The notes beneath the pieces were generated by a model. It saw only the letters and a program-made list of their open reading frames with translations. It made no database searches and was not told the DNA's origin. A stretch of 64,000 nt of DNA from Meandrina meandrites (lineage: Eukaryota > Cnidaria > Anthozoa > Scleractinia > Meandrinidae). Shown here piece by piece: positions 37,001-46,975 of this stretch. How positions within the stretch are numbered: the stretch's first letter is position 1; each line of letters opens with the position of its first letter. Location: the NCBI GenBank assembly GCA_963693305.1, contig OY855906.1:25869289-25933288 (forward strand). The letters are read 5' to 3'. The position numbers were made by a program, and so were the translations under genes.

Positions 37001-39774
37001 AAGGAATTATTGATTATTTTCTATTAATTTCCCTTAATTGTTTTCTAAGTCTAAATTTGTTGCCACCATGTAATCATGTACGATGTATTTTTAATCTATT
37101 TTTGATTGAAATATCTTTTGTTGTAGAAATTGATATGATATATTGCCTTGCCTCATTTGTTTCTTGATACATTCACTGAAATTCCTAATCATGTATATTT
37201 GTTCGTTTTCCAGATATTTTTCTGCATAATTCATTGTTTTTTTGGGCCGCTCTTCCAGGCCCTGATGTCATGTGAGTTTTGAACATCTTTACTATATTAC
37301 AAGTTCTAATGTGTTTTGACTCACCATTTTAACGCAAACAATTTCCCAAGCTGTCTCAAATTTTATTGACTAATTCACTTTCTTCCTACATAAAAAAAAA
37401 ACAAGCATTTGTAAAGCAACACGTAAGACGTTTTATCTAATTTGTCTACCTGGTCATTCAGTTGGTGGAAATATTGCGCATGCGTGTTTATATACCAACA
37501 CGTAAGACGTTTTATATGGTATGTCTACCTGGTCATTCAGTTGGTGGAAATATTGCGCATGCGTGTTTATATACCAACACGTAAGACGTTTTATATGGTA
37601 TGTCTACCTGGCCATTCAGTTGGTAGAAATATTGCGCATGCGTGTTTGTATAGCAACACGTAAGACGTTTTATCTAATATGTCTACCTGGTCATTCAGTT
37701 GGTGGAAATATTGCGCATGCGTGTTTATATACCAACACGTAAGATGTTTTATATGGTATGTCTACCTGGTCATTCAGTTGGTGGAATATTGCGCATACTT
37801 AAGTTGTCTACAAAACATAATAAATTGTTCGTTTATTGCTGTGCGTGATTTTCAGTTCCAAATGAACGAACAGTGGTGAATAAAGAAAGAGCTGCTGGGT
37901 ATTACAGACTGTCTGCATACTATTTAGCCAAGCTTTGCAGTGAACTTCCGCTGGTCATATTTCAGCCCACTCTGTTCTTAATCATTGTGTACTGGATGAC
38001 AGGCTTAAACAGGAGCGAGGCGTTTCTTGGGCAACTTTTCGTGCTGTTGTTAACAGCCATTACAGGACAGGTACAAAATATATTTTATTTCATTTTTTTT
38101 CGTTAATAAGATTTACAAAGAGCGTAAATTGTAGGATTTCTCATCAAAGATGTACCCCTTTGAAACTGACGTGAATCAGATGCAAAAAGGTCAAAACAAA
38201 ATAAAAAACATCAAACGAACGATGGATTTCCACTGTGAAAACCATTGAACGTTCATCAACAAATGCTATGGATAAAATCACACCAGAGGAAAACTGTTTT
38301 TATATATAAAAAAAAAAAAAAAAACGCTGGCTTTCTTTACTTTTGTTCAAACGTTTCACGTATATCTTGGTAAGTAATTGCACGATGTTTTATTCACTGT
38401 CTAAGTTGCCCAGGTGTACGGCTGAAAATTTTAGATCTGGCATAAACACACACTTGTCTTGGAGTACTGAATCTCTGCTTTGTAATTTGATATAAAGTCT
38501 TGGCTCAAGCAACCCAACATGGCTACTGCACTTTATTTTAACTGCCCATGATGCTTCTGTATCCGTTATTCGTTGGGGATACTTGATTTGTACAACTTGT
38601 CAACATCCCTTCAGCGATGAATCGCATTATTCTTGTCACAAATACCATTCTTCCTCTCTGGTTTTTGTTTTTGGCTTGCTGCTTCAGTTGATAATACTTG
38701 AGGCAAGACTGCTTGTAGTAAAAAACTTTGCTGATACTTTAATTTGTTTAAAGTCTGTAGGTTTGTGTATTGGTGCGACAGTGATGGACTTTAAGAAGTC
38801 AATCGTGGTAGCTGTCGTATATGGTCTGGCCGGAATGTTGTTAGGTGGGTTTTATCAGCGACACTTGCCGCCGTGGCTAGGTTGGGTTCAATACACTTCT
38901 TACTTGGCGTATTCTTATGACGCAACCCTCAGCGTGGAATTTGCCAATTCTCCTACATTCAGGTGAGAATGCGGTTTAAAGCAGTCAGCAGTGAACCAGC
39001 TTCTGTACTTATTTACTGCTAGACTCAACTCAACCACTGAAATATATTGTAAAATTTCCAAAAAATCCGAACCACAAACGGAAAACTTTTCTGAATAGCA
39101 AGTCTCTTGGAAGAAATATTTAGCTCCAAAAGGATTATATATATATAGATGTAATTTTGTTACGATCCCTTGTAAGCCTGACAGAGAGCTATTATGCTTT
39201 AACGTATGATCAGAGTTGAAAGCATCAAACACTTTTCAAATGTAACAACCCTTTCAAATTATAAGCCCGTCTCCCCACACACCCCGGAAAGAAGCCCACC
39301 AAAGGAATTTTCTGGCAGGCTTAGCTTGCATGCTAGAAAATTAGTTATTGAAATGACTCGTTGCACTGAATAACGAGTCTCGATACCGCCGTAAAACAAC
39401 TGTTGCTGGGGCCTAGTATTTGGATTGAAGCGCTGTAGCCGCTTCAGAGAGCAGTATATTGGCAGTAACATGACAATTAACATAGTTGATCATGATGGCC
39501 ATTAACAACCTTTACGGTTACAACCTGATCGCAGTTTGTATTAATAATTATTTGCTAAAAGCGAATATTTTGTGTTCTCCTTAGTTGTCGTGAAATGGAC
39601 TCATCATACGCTGCGTGCAGGAACAATGGAACTGCTATAACAGGCAGTGAAATCTTAGAAAAACTTAACGTATCTCGAAGTGTGGGCGAAAATGTGGCTG
39701 CACTTTTCCTGTTTATCATTATATTCAGGACTTTAACGTATCTCTCTCTGCGCTACTTGCACAAGCCGAAATGA
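25080..39774 (+). CDS. ABC transporter, G subfamily (white/ABCG half transporter)
   Basis: Fifteen exons: 25080-25221, 25385-25554, 25934-25990, 30359-30407, 32147-32182, 32464-32528, 32936-33097, 33198-33291, 33987-34047, 35110-35848, 36898-36981, 37214-37271, 37856-38070, 38754-38962, 39585-39774. Every junction is GT-AG, every phase agrees, and the sum is 2,331 nt (776 aa plus stop). The ATPase comes first: Walker A GPSGSGKTT (residues 45-53, split by intron 1), Q-loop LQED, signature [12 protein letters not shown], Walker [16 protein letters not shown]-loop TTIHQPSS. The membrane domain follows from about residue 500 ([27 protein letters not shown], the long exon 13 helices, LFLFIIIFR near the C-terminus). 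Such proteins dimerise and export lipids or small molecules; the substrate is unknown. It resembles the ABCG21/22-like group more than human ABCG2. Confidence 0.93.
25991..27286. other. Intron 3 of the ABCG gene, first part
   Basis: No coding exon is seen. A stretch near 26290-26450 with TTTTTTTTT and CCTCCACTCGGCCAAATCGTGA may be the tail of a SINE-like repeat, which I cannot support further. The remaining intron is filled by the transposons at 27287-28472 and 28818-30147. Confidence 0.5.
27287..28472. mobile_element. TTAA-flanked element with a second element nested inside
   Basis: The outer ends are TTAAAGGGACACTGTCACG (27287) and its near reverse complement CGTGACAGTGCCCCTTTAA (ending 28472). 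They begin with TTAA like the elements at 24014 and 41902. The interior is interrupted by a separate 790-bp foldback (27448-28237). The element lies in ABCG intron 3. Confidence 0.75.
27448..28237. mobile_element. Nested foldback element, TAGCCTGCG termini, 9-bp target duplication
   Basis: It starts TAGCCTGCGAATACAGCCG and ends CGGCTGTATTCGCAGGCTA. The inverted arms extend about 105 bp (to ATACTGATGACGT / ACGTCATCAGTAT). CATCGGGAG stands directly outside both ends (27439-27447 and 28238-28246), a clear target duplication. It inserted into the TTAA-type element, giving the order of the two insertions. The short element at 40321-40450 begins and ends with the same TAGCCTGCG motif. Confidence 0.8.
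28818..30147. mobile_element. DNA element with CAAGCCTGYAAATAA termini
   Basis: Left CAAGCCTGTAAATAACAG pairs with right TTATTTGCAGGCTTG. Subterminal regions are also related, with TCGGACAAATGTCCGG and GGTCGGACATT on the left against GTCCGACCAGACTGG and GTCCGGTTAAAACTGG on the right. The interior contains GTCGCCAATGCGACTAA / TAGTCGCCAAAATGGCGACTA, a small inverted pair near 29125-29205. There is no intact transposase. It lies in ABCG intron 3. Confidence 0.65.
30148..30222 (+). mobile_element. tRNA-like (SINE head) sequence
   Basis: The A-box-like TGTAGTGGTCATCA and the B-box-like GGGTTCAAATCCTGCT are about 35 bp apart, the layout of a pol III internal promoter. No acceptor stem can be folded confidently, so a tRNA-derived SINE head is more likely than a functional tRNA. 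It directly abuts the right end of the preceding transposon. Confidence 0.5.
30536..31574. mobile_element. DNA element with GTTCCAGAAAATATCCAT termini
   Basis: Left TGTGCAGTTCCAGAAAATAT (then CCATCCCCCCACCACGGAGG) pairs with right CTCCGTGGTGGGGGTATGG (then ATATTTTCTGGAACCACACA). TCTCCGGAATTTCC motifs repeat inside both arms. A partial end of the same type (GGGGGTATGGATGTTTTTCG) lies at about 32830-32880. It is non-autonomous and lies in ABCG intron 4. Confidence 0.75.
31578..31765 (-). mobile_element. tRNA-derived SINE
   Basis: Reading the minus strand from 31765, GGGATGGCGCAGTGGTGAGA carries a canonical A box and CCTGGGTTTGATTTC a B box about 35 bp further. A non-tRNA body follows (GCTCAGAGGGTTTTTCTCCG, GGGTTCTC, TTCCTCCCTCCGCATAAACC), ending next to the transposon at 31574. 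This is the typical head-body architecture of an animal SINE. Confidence 0.7.
31818..31911. mobile_element. Short hairpin MITE
   Basis: TAGAAACTTGTCTATAGGATG at about 31824 pairs with CATCCTATAGTTTCTATC at about 31887-31904. CAGTTACT pairs with AGTAACTACC inside. It lies in ABCG intron 4. Confidence 0.65.
33495..33610. mobile_element. Near-perfect foldback MITE
   Basis: GTTGTGGTTCAATTTTATCC at 33496 continues to TTGGTTCAAATTAAATTTTC and is mirrored at 33570-33609 (GAACCAAGGATAAAATTGAA then CCACAAC). The whole 115 bp is one hairpin with a short loop. It lies in ABCG intron 8. Confidence 0.8.
33751..33937. mobile_element. MITE with GATTCYATGTTGCCGTG termini
   Basis: CAAATAGATTCCATGTTGCC (then GTCTGTTCAGTTATAGATCAC) pairs with the reverse of GTGATATATAACTGAACAGAC and GCACGGCAAAAGAGAATCTA at 33890-33937. 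Both arms contain GACGTCAAAxTGT. It is the second MITE within ABCG intron 8. Confidence 0.75.
34192..34250. repeat. (CAAA)n microsatellite
   Basis: About a dozen CAAA units with interruptions in ABCG intron 9. The rest of that intron to 35109 shows no feature. Confidence 0.8.
35110..35848 (+). CDS. ABCG exon 10: acidic Ser-rich linker exon
   Basis: This exon alone supplies residues 279-525. Apart from its last ~35 residues ([20 protein letters not shown], the usual entry to the first membrane helix), it is rich in Ser, Glu, Asp and Lys, for example [20 protein letters not shown] and [12 protein letters not shown]. It has no predicted membrane segment and many potential casein-kinase-like sites. 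The ABCG linker between ATPase and membrane domain is usually well under 100 residues, so about 200 residues are extra here. Confidence 0.85.
37415..37797. repeat. 79-bp tandem repeat, about 4.8 copies
   Basis: The motif TGTCTACCTGG recurs at 37442, 37521, 37600, 37679 and 37758, an exact 79-bp period. Units are nearly identical (AACACGTAAGACGTTTTATA, TGGTCATTCAGTTGGTGGAA). Four units contain TTGCGCATGCGTG. The array lies in ABCG intron 12, just before exon 13, and creates overlapping reading frames that are not genes. Confidence 0.95.
38071..38753. other. Intron 13 of the ABCG gene
   Basis: The donor at 38071 (GTACAA) and the acceptor at 38752-38753 are separated by non-coding DNA with an A run near 38310-38327. 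The acceptor just before TCTGTAGGT, not the AG six bases later, is required to keep the phase and restores the family pattern [10 protein letters not shown]. Confidence 0.75.
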
Positions 39775-40320
39775 TCGGAATGAGTGTGGAGTACCTGGGA
39801 GCAGTGTACGAGAAATCTATCCAATGCCGTGGTTCAAATTATCATAATGAAATGTCACCCGTTCTTGCGTTACCATAGTTTGAAAGTAAACGTGAACATA
39901 TCCATGTTCACAGTATCTTAAAATAACTATTATACTAAAAGCCAACTGGGATAAAGCAATAAGCCATTACTGACATCTTGATCACAAAAAATGCTTGGTT
40001 GATTTCCCACGTTATTGACTGTGTTGACGTTTTTGAAGACACCCTCCCGTTTTACACGATGATAAGGGAATAGTTTGTCTGTTAAGATTTTACGAAATCA
40101 AGCTTGTCAGTTTTATTGAGGTAGGTGAGTTTGGTTAAAGATAAATTCCATCATCATGCAACTTTAAAAAAAAAAACAACAACAACAGAAGATATTCATT
40201 TCATGAATGCTAAAGCAACGCGATTCCACTCGCGTTTTTTACAAACCTTGTAGTTGCTAGTGTTATATTCTCCGTGATTGTGGTTTCCTGTTTCAACTTT
40301 TGTTCTGTTTGTTCGTGTGT
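39775..40320. other. ABCG 3' flank
   Basis: The 3' untranslated region lies here. No convincing AATAAA was placed close to the stop codon; AATAAA motifs cluster only near 40485-40510. Nothing else is visible. Confidence 0.45.
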
Positions 40321-40450
40321 TAGCCTGCGTGCAGACGTCTCCTATTTTCCCTACTTCAGCAGAATAATGGAACAAAATTAGAGTCGGCATTGCGCATCCA
40401 TCCCTTTTCCGCGTGAAGCAAAGGAAGTAGGAGCGTCTACACGCAGGCTA
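40321..40450. mobile_element. Short MITE with TAGCCTGCG termini
   Basis: TAGCCTGCGTGCAGACGTCT pairs with AGCGTCTACACGCAGGCTA over about 30 bp. The interior is only ~70 bp. It shares its end motif with the nested element at 27448-28237. No target duplication is obvious. Confidence 0.7.
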
Positions 40451-40960
40451 CTGTTTTTTTTTTTGTTTTGTTTTTTTGAAAAAAAAAAAAATAAAGAAAT
40501 AAAATAAATTAACCGTTTTGTTGACCAGTGGAGCCTCGGTCATTGTTTAGGAGAGTAAATAAAATGAAAAGAATGGCACGCCTTGTTTTTGGAGGCAAAT
40601 CTCGTTTCCTTCACTAGCTCCCTATGTTGACTAAGCATTAGTAAAACTGCTCAGTAAAGTAGAGACACTGCTTGAGGTTCAAATTCAAATAAGTGTTCAG
40701 GTTGTTGTTTCGAAGTATTTTTGTTGAACAAAGGTTTCGTTTGTAATTAGTCAATCACCGACGTTACTAAAGGAGTCTATAGCTGTTGGGTTCACATCGA
40801 ATTTATGTTTAAAAAATACATGATCTATAAAGTCAGATTAAGGATATGTTAAATATAAAATTTATTTTGTCGGTAAATGAGATTTTATTAAAGTGAAATT
40901 TAAATTCATCTTATAATATAAAATATTGGTTAAATAATATCTAGAACATAGTTTTATACT

Positions 40961-41489
40961 TGAAGTGCATATGAAGCGAAAGTTATTTCTGCCGTTTTAA
41001 GATTTTCAATAGGTATACAAAACCACTGTAAACTTAAAAATTCCATCCAAGAAAGATTTCTGCCATATTTGCTGGGGTTAAAATGCCGTCTTCCCGATCA
41101 AAAAGTGTCCTGACTGGGTCGAGTTTAATTGCGAAATCTAGATTGCGACGCGTGTCTTCGTGAATCTCTCTCTTACATCGGGACTAAACTCCGTGTTTCT
41201 ACAACTTCCATGTTTGGGCCTCCTCCCACGTAATATCTTCCTTTTCTCTGCGAAGTCTTCCCACTGTCCGTTCATATCGAACGCTTTGAGAAGCAACCAG
41301 CGTGACGTCACGAAATAAGATCACGTGGTAGTTTGGCCGCTCGATTTGAAAACCATTTTTGAGAGCAAAATGCGGTAACTTTCATGAGCTATAAAATCGT
41401 CAATTTGTTTCCCCACAATCTTAATTTTCTTTGAGATATCAAGCATCGGAAACATGCATTAAAAAGGTTTCGCTTCGTATGCACTTTAA
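40961..41489. mobile_element. MITE with AAGTGCATATGAAGCGAAA termini
   Basis: TGAAGTGCATATGAAGCGAA at 40961-40980 pairs with TTCGCTTCGTATGCACTTTA at 41469-41488. The interior is about 490 bp without coding potential. Confidence 0.65.
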
Positions 41490-41901
41490 TTGGTAGTTTT
41501 ATATTTAAACATTTAAGTGACATGTCGTTTATTGCTGTGGTTTATAACCACGACTTTGTCTAAAGAAGAAGCGAAAAGAGGTAACAAATCACAAGTAGCA
41601 GAAGCGTAGTTTAAAGTCATTTGAAGCGAACACTCGGAAGGCATTTTTTTTTTTAAACTCGCTCCTTATGACTTGTGATTTTTTACTTGTTATACTTGAT
41701 TTATACTTACCGTATTTCTTCTTTCATTCTTCTAACATCCCAAATACGCGGCATATCAGTGATGTATTTACAAAGTACTCAACGTATCATACATACAAAT
41801 GTTAAAGCTAATCAGTACTGGACAATAAAGTGTCGCCTTTTGCCTTTCCTTCGTAATTTTAGTGCAGAGTTTCGCGAGAGCACTATTTTATCCCATGCCT
41901 C

Positions 41902-44900
41902 TTAAGGTGGCTCGACTGGGTTTTTTAAGGGCAACACCGCTCAAGTTTGAGAACTAACCAGACTGTCATTAACAATGCCATCGAAAAACGATAAAGATGA
42001 AAATTTGTTATGACCGGTGTTATTTTGACATCGGAGTTGTCATAGCAACGCAAAGACGTCATCACGTTGATCAATTTCGTTCGTATTGCTCGGCACCAGG
42101 AGATTTTTTCGGAAATCCCTCAAAGGAGCATGTACCTCCTATACCTTTTTTTTTTTTTTTTTTAAATTTTTTTTTTCTTCAGTTTTCCATATCTTTATTC
42201 AAACAAAATCACAATACACTTAAAGAAATAGAAATAAGTAAATAAACAAACTTAGATAAATAGATAAATAGATAACGAATAGCATTACTTACAATAATAA
42301 TTTTTTTAAAATTCCGTCTTGAACTTACAATGTACTTACAAATATGAATGAATAATTCTGTATACTAAACTGTATATCGTTGACTGTATTAGTTTATTCT
42401 ACTACTAGGAGAAGGCAAAAAAAAAAAAGCGAAAGAGAAAATAAGATAACAAGTAAAATGAGTTTATAAGGGAAAAAAAAAAGGCAAACAAAAATAATAA
42501 AAAAGACGAGCAAATAGTGGCACAACCTCTGGGGCGAATATTTGAGGGGAGCTCATGCGCAAAGTGTTGTCCATTTTGATCTGAATTTCATCATAGTATT
42601 ATTTTTAACAGCAATGGTACGTTCATATAGGATCTTTTCGTTGAGTAAAAGAAGGAAGATATCAAGACTTGGAGATACCATATTCAGCCAGGACAGAAAA
42701 ATGTGATACTTAGCAATAATAAGGAAATGATTCAGGGCATAAAAACTGCTTGATTCTGGTTTATAACCTTAAAATATCTGTATCAATTAAAGATGACTTT
42801 TTCTGATCGCTTTTCATTCCACCATGCAATAACTTTTTGCCAGAATGTTTGTACCGCCGAACACTCATAAAGCAGATGAGATAAGGTTTCATATGGAGAG
42901 CTACAACGATCGCAACGTGGAGAAATTTTCAATTTCATTTTATGAAGTCTGCTGTTGGTGGGTAGAATATTATGTATGATCTTATATTGGAAACATCTGA
43001 GTTTGTTTTCTAATGTAACCTTGAAAGGCAATTCATAAATGGCTTTAATAGGAAGACATTTTTCAATTAGTTTAGTTTCTACGTTTGGAGCTTTGAACAC
43101 TTTTAAAACAAGCAGTTCGCGAGCAGATTTGGCAGTGACATTCGCAGGAGGAAGGTCTTTGCTGTCAACATCAGTAAGCATTCGTTCAGAATTTACAATT
43201 GATCTTTTCCATACCTCAGGGATCGCGGCAAGAAGGCCATTATATGTTAGGAAATTTACTGTCATACCATATTTATGTTGAAACTCGCATCTTGATAAAA
43301 ACTTTCTATTCTCGTTTAGCAGATGACAGATTTTGATTATTCCTTTTCTATGCCAGGATGGGTAGAGCCACCATATTGGGTGTAGCCAATGAGAAGAGGG
43401 AGCACCATTTGGTATCACCAGCTTCATATAAACGTTTAACCCATGCTGCTTTTAAAGACTTGTCTATCATGGTGAAATCTACCATGTTAAGGCCACCTTT
43501 CTCTATAGGACCTATAAGCGTGTTGCGTTTGACCTTATCAGGCTTAAAGTTCCATATGAACTTGAAGCAAAGATCATTAACTTCACTAGTAAATTTCGGT
43601 GGAGTTGTAAGAACAGAAGTGTTATAAACAAGCTTGGAGATGGCGAGGGTTTTAATGATACAAATTCTTCCCATTAGCGTTAAGCCTCTGGTCGTCCATT
43701 GGTTTAAAATTTTCTTTAGCGCAGCAAGTTTTTCCTCGAAATTTATTTTGTAGCTAACAGAAGGATCGTATGCGAAAGCCACACCTAGCACGATTACATA
43801 TTTTTCAGGCCACGAAATATTGAATGGAGAACGTTTACCTAAATTGCATTTGAGACTGCCAAGCCACATTCCTTCCGTTTTAGAAATATTTATTTTTAGA
43901 CCTGAACAGGCTCCAAAATCATTTAAAAGATTGAACAAGTGATTAGCAGAGCAATCATCTTTTATAAATGCGGTGATATCATCCGCGTACATACTTAATT
44001 TTAATTCGGTGTCGTTAATTTTCAAACCACGGATATTTTCATTTTTTCGGAAATCCCTCAAGGGAGCATGTACCTCCTATACCTGCCTCAATGTTGGCAA
44101 AGTTTGAACAAATTCTGTGAGAGCGTTATCGAAATTTTTGGGGATGAAGTTTCGAGGGTTATAAATACAGCAAAAAACATACTATTGAGATAATAGGGTA
44201 ATATCTGAAGAAAACCTCGCGCTTTGGGGATGCAGTTTCATCTCATAGTAGTTTGATGCCATTTAAAATTGTGTATACAAAATTATGGGGATCGCCACGA
44301 CCGATTGCGAAAAAAACGGATTTGATGAGCGTGTATTCAGGTGCTCTAGTTGCCACTTTTGTAAATAATTTGGTCCACACCTACAAATGTGATAATTATT
44401 TGGAAACCGCTCGATGATTTTTTTTAGAAACTTGTCAATCTCGAGGTTTGTCATCAGTTTATATGGCCTGCAAGTTTCAAGGTCATTGAAAACATTTAAG
44501 ACAATAAAATTGGGGCTTCAATGTACTACTTTTCTCTCGCAGATTTTGTGTTTACAAGTGAGTGTCCTCATTATTCACGTGTATTGTTTTTTACTTTCAT
44601 GTCCACGTGCACAACTCAGCTCATCGAGCGGTTTCCAAATAATTATCACATTTGTAGGTGTGGACCAAATTATTTACAAAAGTGGCAACAAGAGCACCTG
44701 AATACACGCTCATCAAATCCGTTTTTTTCGCAATCGGTCGTGGCGATCCCCATAATTTTGTATACACAATTTTAAATGGCATCAAACTACTATGAGATGA
44801 AACTGCATTCCCAAAGCGCGTCGTGTTCTTCAGATATTACCCTATTATCTCAATAGTATGTTTTTTACTGTATTTATGACCCTCGAAACTTCATCCCCAA

Positions 44901-45217
44901 AAATTTCGATAACGCTCTCACAGAATTTGTTCAAACTTTGCCAACATTGAGACAGGTATAGGAGGTACATGCTCCCTTGAGCGATTTCCGAAAAAATCTC
45001 CTGGTGCCGAGCAATACGAACGAAATTGATAAACGTGATGACGTCACTGCGTTGCTATGACAACTCCGATGTCAAAATAACACTGGTCATAGCAAATTTT
45101 CATCGTTACCTAATTCAGCTGTGGTGATCGTTTTTCGATGGCATTGGTAATGACAGTGTGGTTAGTTCTCAAACTTGAGCGGTGTTGCCCCTGAAAAACC
45201 CAGTCGAGCCACCTTAA
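41902..45217. mobile_element. Large TTAA-flanked foldback element carrying a LINE insertion
   Basis: The left end TTAAGGTGGCTCGACTGGG (41902) and right end CCCAGTCGAGCCACCTTAA (to 45217) are inverted. The left arm runs 41902-42145, is interrupted by a LINE, and resumes to about 44418. The right arm mirrors it from about 44622 to 45217. Without the LINE the element is about 1.4 kb, with arms near 600 bp and a central loop of about 200 bp. Mirror-image reading frames (44263-44454 minus, 44521-44775 plus) come from the same arm and are not genes. Confidence 0.85.
42146..44040 (-). mobile_element. 5'-truncated L1/Tx1-like LINE with 43-bp target duplication
   Basis: On the minus strand the insert starts inside the reverse transcriptase, just before the MYADD catalytic motif (about 43985), and ends in a poly-A tail seen as a T run at 42149-42162. 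Two frames (44061-43348 and 43427-42783) carry RT and thumb sequence (SGLKINISKTEG, LMGRICIIKTLAISKLVYNT), then the C-terminal zinc knuckle CDRCSSPYETLSHLLYECS. They are separated by a frameshift near 43390. The flanking segments 42103-42145 and 44041-44083 are identical at 42 of 43 positions, a target duplication left by target-primed reverse transcription. Confidence 0.85.
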
Positions 45218-45268
45218 CAGAAACTGGGAAACCTGCACAAAGGTATAACTTCGAGTGAATACATTGCG

Positions 45269-45291
45269 TAATATCATGGGTGACAAATTAC
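45269..45291 (+). repeat. Left 23-bp inverted repeat flanking the recombinase
   Basis: It begins TAATATCATGGGTGACAAAT and its exact reverse complement occurs at 46976-46998. The left repeat is 98 bp before the likely start codon and about 50 bp after the foldback element's right end. Confidence 0.85.
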
Positions 45292-45388
45292 TCCTTAATT
45301 TTGGCAGGAAATTTCAGCCGTAATTTATATTTTCACATGTGAAATTATAAAATTGCTATGGCAACGCTTCCGTGACCTTAGTGCAAAG

Positions 45389-46540
45389 ATGGCGTCGAGG
45401 TTCAAGCAAGTTACCGACGAAGAAGTTGCGGCGTTAAAAGACGCTTCAGAAAATTTAAACACGAGAAAAAGCACAGTTAACTGGGTGAGGGTTTTTGAGA
45501 AGTGGTGTGACGAAAATGGGCTTGAGAAAAATCCTGAGAAGGTTGCTCCTGAGCAGTTGGATAAAGTCCTCGAGCGGTTTTTTGCCTCCGTGCGTAAACA
45601 GGACAGAACCGACTACGAACCCGGGTCCTTAAAAGTGATGCAAGCAGCACTTGACCGCCACCTGAAAGAGAAAGGTTATTCTTTTTCAATTATAAAGGAC
45701 AGAGAATTTTTCAACTCCCGAAAAGTTCTTGAAGGAAAGGCGCGCAAGTTAAGAAACGAAGGTAAAGGAAAATTGCCAAATAAATCAAGAAGCCTTACGA
45801 GAGAGGAAGAAGAAGCTTTATGGGAGAGCGGACAGCTGGGAAATTCATCCCCAAGGTCACTCCTTAACACCATGCGGTGGCTCCTGTCACAGCATCTTGG
45901 TCTGCGTGGCTGCCAAGAGCATTACACGATAAATGTGGAGGATTTCACGCTGAACAAAGACGACAGCGGCAACGAGTTTGTAACCTTCGCAGAAGGCCCG
46001 ACAAAAACACGGCAAGGAGGTTTGCGAGTTCAGCCTAGATCTGTGTTACCAAAAATGTTCGCAACTGGCGATTCGCGATGCCCTGTCGCGCATTTTAATA
46101 ATTTCCTGTCCAATAGGCCCGAAAATTTTAAGTTAGCTGGTCCTTTCTACTTAGCGTGCATCGAGAATCCAACCAAAACAGACATATGGTACAAGAAAAG
46201 CCGAATGGGTAAAAACACGATCAGCAAAATCATACAAAGCATGAAAGAAAACTCACCTCTACAAGAAATGTGTCCTGACAAAAGATTATCCAACCACTCA
46301 GTCCGAAAAACGGTGGTCAGGAAGCTAAAAGCCAAGGGAGTTGTAAAATCCGAAATAATAACAATAACTGGCCATCGACAAGAACAAAGCGTTGAAGCAT
46401 ACGACTCCGGGAACGAAGACGAGCAGCGACAACTATGGCAAAGAAATGTGAGCAGTGGCCATGTCTACCATTTCCATAGCTGCAATGTGGTTTTCAATCA
46501 AGGACAGGCTAACGCTTCATCTTCACTGCCATCCTTGTAA
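45389..46540 (+). CDS. Crypton-type tyrosine recombinase
   Basis: This is an intact single-exon frame. I chose the ATG at 45389 (AAAGATGGCG context, MASRFKQVTDEEV); an in-frame ATG at 45353 would add 12 residues. The N-terminal part looks like a core-binding helical domain (NTRKSTVNWVRVFEKWCDEN). The catalytic domain keeps the tyrosine-recombinase residues: Arg in LGLRGCQE (45904), the His and Arg of NHSVRK (45295-offset pair at 46295 and 46304), His in TGHRQ (46373), and Tyr in EAYDSG (46400). It belongs to the Crypton-related DUF3504 / ZMYM-QRICH1-like group common in cnidarians. No stop or frameshift is present, so it may be active or domesticated. A perfect 23-bp inverted repeat flanks it (45269-45291 and 46976-46998). 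Confidence 0.85.
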   Translation: MASRFKQVTDEEVAALKDASENLNTRKSTVNWVRVFEKWCDENGLEKNPEKVAPEQLDKVLERFFASVRKQDRTDYEPGSLKVMQAALDRHLKEKGYSFSIIKDREFFNSRKVLEGKARKLRNEGKGKLPNKSRSLTREEEEALWESGQLGNSSPRSLLNTMRWLLSQHLGLRGCQEHYTINVEDFTLNKDDSGNEFVTFAEGPTKTRQGGLRVQPRSVLPKMFATGDSRCPVAHFNNFLSNRPENFKLAGPFYLACIENPTKTDIWYKKSRMGKNTISKIIQSMKENSPLQEMCPDKRLSNHSVRKTVVRKLKAKGVVKSEIITITGHRQEQSVEAYDSGNEDEQRQLWQRNVSSGHVYHFHSCNVVFNQGQANASSSLPSL

Positions 46541-46975
46541 TATTGCCCGAAACCATGTGTTTGTCAGCCGTTTAAATGCAAACTTTGTACTACTACACTT
46601 TCGCTTCCATATAATCTAGGCCCGTTTGCTTTGGCCATATATTAAACTTTTAGCGACAGTTTGTCGTTTAAAACGTTAAAAAACGACTTCAGAACAGAGT
46701 AAACTTCTTAAATGGCTGTGGCCTCGAGCCGATTTTTGAACGCAATTTACGCGGGCGCCGTTTTAAGTTCATTCACGAATTATAGCCAATCATAAAGGAA
46801 GATTTGACAGTTGACTCAACTTTCAAACATTTGAAAACAACAGGAAGAATTTTAAAGGGCTTTTTATCGAAAAGTTCAAAAAATTGTGAACTTTTGCCAG
46901 AATGTATCCTTTACATTATAAATTTTCAATGCTTGGAGTCCTCTATAAACAAGTCATAAACCCAGGATTGTGAGC

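Noticed and set aside
37442..37879. Three overlapping plus frames with repeated [20 protein letters not shown]
   Set aside because: Each is a shifted reading of the 79-bp tandem repeat in an ABCG intron.
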